Shown: piece after piece, positions 57,988 to 64,000 of the stretch
Layout of the letters: each line of letters starts with the position of its first letter
Position numbering within the stretch: position 1 is the stretch's first letter
Origin: Paraburkholderia phenazinium
GTDB lineage: Bacteria > Pseudomonadota > Gammaproteobacteria > Burkholderiales > Burkholderiaceae
Length of the DNA: 64,000 nucleotides
Reading direction: 5' to 3'
Assembly: GCF_900141745.1 (NCBI RefSeq)
Contig: NZ_FSRM01000001.1
Span: forward strand, 3,968,001 to 4,032,000
Position numbers and translations under genes: made by a program
The notes under the pieces: model-generated
Seen by the model: only the letters and a program-made list of their open reading frames with translations
Told to the model about the DNA's origin: nothing
Database searches by the model: none

Positions 57988-58173
57988 ATGTATCAATCGG
58001 ACATCACGCAGTTCCTGAATCAGTTGAAGGAACAAAAGCCCACCCTCGAGGCGGAACAACGCCGCGGCCGCTCGCTGCTGTGGGACAAACAGCCGATCGA
58101 CCTCGAAGAGCGCGCCGAGCAGCAAGCCTCGCGCGTGCAACAGACCGCCTACCAGTACTACCAGAACTTCTGA
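57988..58173 (+). CDS. DUF3460 family protein
   Basis: The 61-residue soluble protein (MYQSDITQFLNQLKEQKP to RVQQTAYQYYQNF) matches DUF3460, a betaproteobacterial family of unknown function found upstream of scpA. It is helical and polar, with no cysteine. Its stop is two bases before the scpA start, so the two are probably coupled. Confidence 0.88.
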   Translation: MYQSDITQFLNQLKEQKPTLEAEQRRGRSLLWDKQPIDLEERAEQQASRVQQTAYQYYQNF

Positions 58174-58175
58174 GC

Positions 58176-59051
58176 GTGAGTTCCGCCGACGAGGCCCGCG
58201 CCGCCAAAGCGGCGCAGCCCGACGCTGCGCTCGCCGCGCCCGCGACCGATTCGACGCCCGATACCGTCGACGGCATTGCGTTCGCACGCCTGTACGGCGA
58301 GCCGCTTTTCAAGCTGCCGACCGATCTGTACATCCCTCCGGATGCCCTCGAAGTCTTTCTCGAAACGTTTGAAGGTCCGCTGGATCTGTTGCTGTACCTG
58401 ATCCGCAAGCAGAACTTCAACGTGCTCGACATCCCGATGGCGGATGTCACCACGCAGTATCTGGGCTACGTCGAGCAGCTGCGGCAGACCAATCTCGAAC
58501 TCGCGTCCGAGTATCTGCTGATGGCCGCGATGCTGATCGAGATCAAGTCGCGCATGCTGCTGCCGGTCAAGAAGGCGGATACCGGCGAGGAAGCCGAGGA
58601 TCCGCGGGCCGAACTCGTGCGGCGCCTGCTCGAGTACGAGCAGATGAAGCTCGCGGCGCAGCGTATCGATCACCTGCCGCAACTCGGCCGCGACTTCCTG
58701 CGCGCCGACGTCTATATCGAGCAGAGCATCACGCCGCGTTTCCCGGACGTGAATAGCGAAGATCTGCGCGCCGCCTGGGCCGACGTGATCAAACGCGCGA
58801 AGCTCGTGCAGCATCACCGGATTTCGCGGGAAGAGCTGTCAGTGCGCGAGCACATGAGCGTGATCCTGCGCCGGCTGCAGAACGCACGCTTCATGGAGTT
58901 CTCGGAGCTGTTCGACACGACGCGCGGCGTGCCGGTGGTGGTGGTGAACTTCATCGCCATGCTGGAGCTGTCGCGTGAATCGCTGATCGAAATCACCCAG
59001 GCCGAGCCATTCGCGCCTATCTACGTGCGGCTCGCGTACCTGCCGGCATAG
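58176..59051 (+). CDS. scpA: Segregation and condensation protein A
   Basis: The 291-residue kleisin subunit starts at GTG 58176, two bases after the DUF3460 stop. A poorly conserved lead of about 55 residues precedes LEVFLETFEGPLDLLLYLIRKQNFNVLDIPM, the Smc-binding N-terminal helix region; the C-terminal winged helix includes FMEFSELF and VVNFIAMLELSRE. It works with Smc and ScpB in chromosome organisation. scpB is not adjacent in the window. Confidence 0.93.
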   Translation: MSSADEARAAKAAQPDAALAAPATDSTPDTVDGIAFARLYGEPLFKLPTDLYIPPDALEVFLETFEGPLDLLLYLIRKQNFNVLDIPMADVTTQYLGYVEQLRQTNLELASEYLLMAAMLIEIKSRMLLPVKKADTGEEAEDPRAELVRRLLEYEQMKLAAQRIDHLPQLGRDFLRADVYIEQSITPRFPDVNSEDLRAAWADVIKRAKLVQHHRISREELSVREHMSVILRRLQNARFMEFSELFDTTRGVPVVVVNFIAMLELSRESLIEITQAEPFAPIYVRLAYLPA

Positions 59052-59180
59052 GCGGCGCCTCGCATTAGAGTCGCGCCTCACTTCGGTGCGCCGATCCGTA
59101 GGCACAGCGCGCGCAAATCCACTACAATCCCGCGCTCCGAACCCGTCATCACCGGAACGGGAGCCTGGCCGCCGAAATGA

Positions 59181-60077
<897 letters not shown>

Positions 60078-60115
60078 CTAACCGAACACCTGGAAAAAGG
60101 CCCAAGAGAACGGTC

Positions 60116-60502
60116 ATGCAACGTCACATGCTGAAGTCGAAGATCCACCGTGCCGCGGTGACTCACTGCGAGCTGCATTACGAAGGCTCATGCGCAATTG
60201 ATGAAAATCTCCTCGAAGCCGCGAATATCGTCGAGAACGAACGCATCGATATCTGGAACATCAACAACGGCGAGCGTTTCTCGACCTACGCAATCAAAGG
60301 AGAGCGCGGCAGCGGGATGATCTCGCTGAACGGTTCGGCGGCGCGGCGCGCGCAACTGGGCGACCTGGTGATTATCGCCACGTTTGCGATGGTGGAAGAA
60401 GCGGAACTGAAGGCAGGCTGGAAGCCCGATCTGGTGTTCGTCGACGACAAGAACAAGATCAAGGGCAGCCGCGACCACGTGCCCACCCAGAACTGGACCT
60501 AA
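60116..60502 (+). CDS. panD: Aspartate 1-decarboxylase
   Basis: The 128-residue pyruvoyl enzyme makes beta-alanine for pantothenate. It has the self-cleavage site EGSCAID (Gly24-Ser25), Lys9-containing MLKSKIHRA, and [13 protein letters not shown] panM/PanZ activator, needed in some enterics, is not seen and is not expected in this group. The gene converges with a ParA-like gene, with only 16 bases between them. Confidence 0.97.
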   Translation: MQRHMLKSKIHRAAVTHCELHYEGSCAIDENLLEAANIVENERIDIWNINNGERFSTYAIKGERGSGMISLNGSAARRAQLGDLVIIATFAMVEEAELKAGWKPDLVFVDDKNKIKGSRDHVPTQNWT

Positions 60503-60518
60503 GCCGGTCCGCTTTCAA

Positions 60519-61157
60519 TCAGGCCTTGGGAGCCTTGCGTTCGAGCCATTCGACGATCGGCTGCCACTGCTCCAGATCCTTTTCGACCCGGCTCTTCGCC
60601 ACATCCCACAGCGTCAGGCCGTGCGCCGCAAGTTGCACGTAGTTCTGTGTGTCGCGCAGATAGCCCAGCACGGGCAACTGCAGTCCCTCGACAAAGCGAT
60701 GCAGCTGCTCGGCCGAGCGCGTGCGGGCGTCGACCCGCATGCCCACCACGCCGATTTCAATCCCCCCCTTCCTCACGGCCTTTTCCTTGGCGAGCCGCTC
60801 GAGAAATTCCTGGGTGGCGAGAATATCGAACAGCGACGGCTGCAGCGGCACGATGACCTTATCGGCCAGATCGAGCGCAATGCCGAGCCGGCTGCCGTGC
60901 AAACCCGCCGGCGTATCGATCACGGCGTGCTCCAGTCCTTTGGGCGGCTTGACCGGCGTCTCCTGGTCGATTTCCCAGACTTCGATGGGCGGCAGCGTGG
61001 CGGGCCGCAGTTCGAGCCACGCGTGGGCCGAATGCTGCTTGTCCAGGTCCGCCAGCGCGACCCACTCGCCTGCCGCGGCGAAATAGCCCGCCAGATTGGT
61101 CGAGAGCGTGCTCTTACCCACGCCGCCCTTCGGATTGGCCACCACGATTACCGTCAT
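60519..61157 (-). CDS. ParA-family ATPase, orphan
   Basis: The 212-residue protein is a small ParA/MinD-type ATPase with the deviant Walker motif NPKGGVGKST (residues 8-17), Walker A' DKQHSAHAWLELRP and IDTPAGLHGSRL as Walker B. It has no partner ParB or parS-like site nearby, so its cargo (plasmid-type partition, protein positioning or other) is unknown. It starts at ATG 61157 with GGAG upstream and is divergent from the thioesterase gene. Confidence 0.85.
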   Translation of the reverse strand: MTVIVVANPKGGVGKSTLSTNLAGYFAAAGEWVALADLDKQHSAHAWLELRPATLPPIEVWEIDQETPVKPPKGLEHAVIDTPAGLHGSRLGIALDLADKVIVPLQPSLFDILATQEFLERLAKEKAVRKGGIEIGVVGMRVDARTRSAEQLHRFVEGLQLPVLGYLRDTQNYVQLAAHGLTLWDVAKSRVEKDLEQWQPIVEWLERKAPKA

Positions 61158-61324
61158 GAATACTCCCGGGAAGATGGCTGGCGCCGCCAGCCGGATTGCC
61201 GCTTCTAGTCTGATCTTGCGTCGACCCCGTCGATCCAGCCGTTGATAATATCGATAAATCGAGTTGGACCGAAACCCCGAAGGGGCATTTGGGCTGCCAT
61301 TCTTACAAAAAAGGAGCGAATACG

Positions 61325-61744
61325 ATGAGCAAATTGCGCGCGGGTTGCACGATCGAGAGCCTGATGGAGCGTCAGCGGGGCAGCTTGCCCGATATGCTGG
61401 GAGTGCGGGTGATCGCGCTCGAGGAAGGTTCGCTCACGGCCGAATTGACCGTGCGGCGCGAGTTGCTGGCGCCGAACGGCTTTCTGCATGCGGCAAGCGT
61501 GATCGGCCTGGCTGACACGGCCTGTGGCTATGCGTGTATTGCCCATCTGCCGGAGACGGCGCGCAGTTTCACCACGATCGAGTTGAAGAGCAACTTCCTC
61601 GGCACCTGCATCGAAGGTACGATCCGGGCGGTCGCCAGGGGCGTGCATCTGGGACGGACAACGCAGGTATGGGATGCCACTGTGTCCGATCCGAACGGCA
61701 AGACGATTGCGCTGTTCCGGTGTACGCAGATGGTGCTGGTGTGA
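61325..61744 (+). CDS. Hotdog-fold thioesterase (PaaI/YdiI-like)
   Basis: A 139-residue single hotdog domain with LLAPNGFLHAASVIGLADTACGYA, containing the active-site region seen in PaaI/YdiI-type acyl-CoA thioesterases, and TTIELKSNFLGTCIEG. AAGGAG nine bases before ATG 61325 fixes the start. The acyl substrate is not determinable. It is a single gene between an orphan ParA and a toxin-antitoxin pair. Confidence 0.88.
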   Translation: MSKLRAGCTIESLMERQRGSLPDMLGVRVIALEEGSLTAELTVRRELLAPNGFLHAASVIGLADTACGYACIAHLPETARSFTTIELKSNFLGTCIEGTIRAVARGVHLGRTTQVWDATVSDPNGKTIALFRCTQMVLV

Positions 61745-61827
61745 GGTGAGCGCGCGGAACGGTGGACGCAGCTTTGCTCCCGCTGGTCACACTGTTCCGA
61801 CAAAACGGTAGAGAGCAACAGTCGACC

Positions 61828-61855
61828 TTGCAGATATAGATTGGCACGATATAAT
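61828..61855 (+). promoter_or_regulatory. Promoter of vapBC-type operon
   Basis: A minus-35-like TTGCAG and a perfect minus-10 TATAAT are separated by 16 bases, 34 bases before the antitoxin ATG. The local A+T richness is unusual for the window. Confidence 0.75.
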
Positions 61856-61877
61856 GTATCTACCATTATGTAGATAC
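61856..61877. promoter_or_regulatory. Operator palindrome of the vapBC-type operon
   Basis: A perfect inverted repeat, GTATCTAC, six bases, GTAGATAC, directly follows the minus-10 element and covers the transcription start region. An AbrB-type antitoxin dimer or antitoxin-toxin complex binding here would give the usual autorepression. Confidence 0.8.
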
Positions 61878-61888
61878 GTGAGGCTTCG

Positions 61889-62134
61889 ATGAACTTGCAG
61901 GTGGCAAAATGGGGTAATAGCCTTGCGCTTCGTATTCCCGCGGACTACGTGCGCCATATCGGCATCCGGGAGGGCGACCAGGTTCAGGTGAACCTGACGG
62001 TCGATGGCGGCATCAGTATTCACGCCGCAAAATGGGATCGTCGCGCTTTTGCGCTAGAACTGGAAAAGACGCGCGAGTCGATGCCGATGACGGAATCGGT
62101 AATGGAAGAGCTTCGGCGCGGAGCGCGCTACTGA
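61889..62134 (+). CDS. vapB: AbrB/MazE-fold antitoxin (VapB-like)
   Basis: The 81-residue protein has the swapped-hairpin SpoVT/AbrB N-terminus MNLQVAKWGNSLALRIPADYV and a C-terminal tail that would bind the toxin. It should repress its own operon through the palindrome upstream. Its TGA shares one base with the toxin ATG (TGATG), giving translational coupling. Confidence 0.9.
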   Translation: MNLQVAKWGNSLALRIPADYVRHIGIREGDQVQVNLTVDGGISIHAAKWDRRAFALELEKTRESMPMTESVMEELRRGARY

Positions 62135-62556
62135 TGGTGTATGTCGATACGAGCGTGCTTGTTGCACTGTGTGTCAAAGAGGCGATGAGCCCCGCCGTGG
62201 CACAGTGGTATGCGGTCTGCTCCGAAGAACTAGGATCCGCGACTTGGTGCGTGACCGAATTTGCCAGCGCCTTGGGCATCAAGCAAAGAACGAAACAGAT
62301 ATCGGCAGAACAAGGCATGCTCGCGTGGCAAACGTTCGAACGTCTTTGCGCCAGCGATCTGCAACTACTACCCGTGGAGCCGTCAACCTTCCATCGCGCT
62401 GCCGAGCTGACCCTGGATGCTACAACTGGCCTCCGTGCAGGGAATGCACTGCATCTCGCGGCCGCTCTCGATGCCAACGCCAACAGTGTGGCGACACTCG
62501 ATGACGTCCTGGCGCGCAATGCCAAGCGGATGAAGATCAAGCCCTTGGCATTTTGA
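62134..62556 (+). CDS. vapC: PIN-domain toxin (VapC-like) with altered active-site residue
   Basis: The 140-residue PIN domain has Asp5 (YVDTSVL), Glu42 (VTEFASAL) and Asp123/Asp124 (TLDD), but the usual third acid in the LRAxDALHLA motif is Asn104 (LRAGNALHLA). PIN toxins cleave tRNA or rRNA with Mg held by these acids, so this copy could be weakened or inactive. It is translationally coupled to the antitoxin. A hairpin lies about 50 bases beyond its stop. Confidence 0.88.
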   Translation: MVYVDTSVLVALCVKEAMSPAVAQWYAVCSEELGSATWCVTEFASALGIKQRTKQISAEQGMLAWQTFERLCASDLQLLPVEPSTFHRAAELTLDATTGLRAGNALHLAAALDANANSVATLDDVLARNAKRMKIKPLAF

Positions 62557-62607
62557 GCGCTGTGTGCGGCAAGTGGCACTCGGCAATATTGGCCAGCGAA
62601 AAAGTAA

Positions 62608-62639
62608 AAACCCGCTCCGGAGTCTGCCAAAGCGGGTTT
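62608..62639 (-). terminator. Hairpin terminator between VapC and DoxX genes
   Basis: AAACCCGCT/AGCGGGTTT with a 14-base loop. The T-run (TTTTTACTTTTT) is on the minus strand, so it best serves the DoxX gene, but it may also stop vapBC transcription. Confidence 0.6.
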
Positions 62640-62738
62640 GCTGGCGGCTCGAATTTGCCTTTGACGCGCGATAGACCAACCGCCATATTTGTTCGACAAC
62701 ACTGCCCGTACGAGACCAGCTAACTCGTACGTGGCCCC

Positions 62739-63155
62739 TCAAGCCGTCACCGCCCGCGGCACCTTCGCTCCGGCAAGTGCGCCCACGCCGCCGCCAAGCA
62801 GCGACTGCACCACCAGCGTCACTGCCCAGAAAGCCGGATATTCCCAGCCGCCGTTTGGCGACGCGAAACCCCAGCCGTTATGCAGGTGAGCGGACATCGC
62901 GCCGAGCATGAACGGCAGCAGCACCAGCGCAACCCAGCGAACCTGCACGCCAAGCAGCAAGGCGATGCCGCCTGCCAGTTCGACGAACGTCGTGACATAG
63001 CCGAGCCAGCCCGGCAAACCAAGCGATTCGAAAAAATGCGCCGTACCCGGCAACGTGAAAACGAAAATCTTCTGCAGGCTGTGCGCGAGATACAAGACGC
63101 CGAGAGCAACACGCAGTAGCGTGGCAGCGAAATCGGCTGAACGGTTCGAGTTCAT
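62739..63155 (-). CDS. DoxX family membrane protein
   Basis: The 138-residue protein has four predicted helices and the DoxX signature LLRVALGVLYLAHSLQKIF, then FVELAGGIALLLGV and FMLGAMSAHLHNGWGFASPNGGWEYPAFW. DoxX proteins are inner-membrane proteins linked to redox stress in some bacteria. I chose ATG 63155, with AAGGA eight bases upstream; the preceding TTG would add one residue. Confidence 0.9.
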   Translation of the reverse strand: MNSNRSADFAATLLRVALGVLYLAHSLQKIFVFTLPGTAHFFESLGLPGWLGYVTTFVELAGGIALLLGVQVRWVALVLLPFMLGAMSAHLHNGWGFASPNGGWEYPAFWAVTLVVQSLLGGGVGALAGAKVPRAVTA

Positions 63156-63436
63156 CAAGAGTCCTTGTCAGTTGAGTGGGACGACGCACGCGCGCCATCG
63201 ATAGACCGGACTGTATTCGAACCATGGAGTGAGAAAAACTGCCATTCAGACTTAGATTATTTCCGCACAGGAGTTAATAGTCTCAGGCGAACGGGCCGGT
63301 TTCTGGAGGTAGCGCGTTAGCGCAGACCGGCAACGAACGAGCGGTAAGCAGACTCGCGGTGCTACTGCATAAAGCGCGGGCTACGCAACGCAGCATTGCC
63401 AGACGCTGGGGGACGGAGAAGGCCGGGGCTCGTCCT

Positions 63437-64000
63437 TCACCCCGCCGGACCAGTGGTGCCCTGCTGCTCGTCGTGCGCGCGCGGCGCAGGAATCAGCGCC
63501 TCATGGCCGCCGTCCTGCAACAGGATCAGGGGATAGCCGAACGCGCGGCTCGCCAGCGCCGGTGTCAACACGTCGCGCACCGGGCCGGCGAATGCTCCGC
63601 CCACGCCATCCAGCAGCAGCCCGTGTGTCGCGAAGCGCCGCGCAAGGTTCAGGTCGTGACATGAAAACACTACCGTGCGCTTGCGCTCCGTTGCCCAGGC
63701 GGTCAACGCCTCGAGGCAGTCGATCTGGTGATGCAGGTCGAGATGCGACAACGGTTCATCAAGCAGCAACAGCGGCGCATCCTGGCAAAGAACGGCGGCC
63801 AGTGCCACGCGCTGGCGTTCGCCGCCGGAGAGCGACAGCACGTCGCGCGACGCGAAGTCCGCGAGTCCCAGCAGGTCGAGCGCGGCATGCGCCGCCGCGC
63901 GATCGCCCGGACGCTCCCATCCCCAGCCTGCGAGGTGCGGAAAGCGGTTGAGCATCACGATCTCGAGCACGCTGGCGCTGAACGCGTCGTGCGCACTTTG
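63437..64000 (-). CDS. Iron-siderophore/cobalamin-type ABC ATPase, partial (runs off the window)
   Basis: The 187 visible residues lack the N-terminal Walker A, which lies beyond position 64000. Present are the signature LSGGERQRVALAAVL, Walker B LLLLDEPLSHLDLHHQ and the His switch SCHDLNLA, plus a C-terminal tail with DGVGGAFAGPVRDVL. This matches FepC/BtuD/HmuV-type ATPases that work with a FecCD permease. The frame is open to the window edge. The substrate (siderophore, heme or cobalamin) cannot be decided. Confidence 0.85.
   Translation of the reverse strand, partial: QSAHDAFSASVLEIVMLNRFPHLAGWGWERPGDRAAAHAALDLLGLADFASRDVLSLSGGERQRVALAAVLCQDAPLLLLDEPLSHLDLHHQIDCLEALTAWATERKRTVVFSCHDLNLARRFATHGLLLDGVGGAFAGPVRDVLTPALASRAFGYPLILLQDGGHEALIPAPRAHDEQQGTTGPAG

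Noticed and set aside
62640..62738. Possible tRNA 3-prime end or attachment site downstream of DoxX
   Set aside because: CAAATTCGAG resembles a T-loop, but no cloverleaf can be folded around it and no integrase is nearby.

Overview
The window looks like a chromosomal segment of a Burkholderia/Paraburkholderia-type betaproteobacterium. The evidence is the high G+C content, a fused hemD-hemX gene beside hemC and hemY, a Burkholderiales trimeric-type porin, RisAS/OmpR-EnvZ-like and sigma-54 regulators, a DUF3460 gene in front of scpA, and an interspersed repeat of a kind I recall from these genomes. I recognised no rRNA, tRNA, CRISPR array, prophage or transposase.

Region by region. 0-5 kb: otsA (trehalose-6-phosphate synthase), two small Pro/Gly-rich hypothetical genes, a sigma-54 response regulator and two small envelope genes (one DUF883), all on the minus strand. 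5-8 kb: a receiver-less sigma-54 activator and a tandem pair of related lipoproteins. 8-11 kb: a two-gene NitT/TauT-like ABC system with a fused double permease and no binding protein. 11.7-17.7 kb: a diguanylate cyclase, a small SinR/Cas2-like protein, an OmpR-type two-component system, a Spy-like periplasmic protein and a pirin. 18-22 kb: a HisQMP amino-acid ABC system without its binding protein, then a porin. 22-26 kb: glnB, nadE, a FemAB-like acyltransferase and a GIY-YIG protein. 26-27 kb: a less G+C-rich accessory patch with a frameshifted phosphoribosyltransferase. 27-30 kb: ppa, an aldehyde dehydrogenase and an SDR oxidoreductase. 30-38 kb: hemC-hemDX-hemY, divergent from ppc. 38-41 kb: an XRE/MmyB regulator, argH and an 0.8-kb inverted-repeat element. 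41-49 kb: a bestrophin-like channel, an LprI-like protein, an arginine/lysine/ornithine decarboxylase, dcd, a degenerate SodC-like lipoprotein, the Mrp/ApbC Fe-S carrier and an OmpA-like lipoprotein. 49-61 kb: metG, tamB-tamA, DUF3460-scpA, panC-panD and an orphan ParA. 61-64 kb: a hotdog thioesterase, a VapBC-type toxin-antitoxin pair with a clear operator, DoxX and a partial metal/cobalamin ABC ATPase cut by the window edge.

How the genes work together: most of the window is housekeeping. It covers tetrapyrrole synthesis, pantothenate synthesis (panC and panD supply pantoate-beta-alanine ligation and beta-alanine), anaplerosis, NAD synthesis, nitrogen signalling, and outer-membrane assembly (TamA with TamB). 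The accessory pieces are the phosphoribosyltransferase remnant, the VapBC pair and the inverted-repeat element. I found no convincing undescribed multi-gene system. The most unusual items are the SodC-like protein that has lost most metal ligands, the 144-bp inverted repeat, the frameshifted phosphoribosyltransferase, and the long Ala/Lys-rich N-terminal tail on PEP carboxylase.
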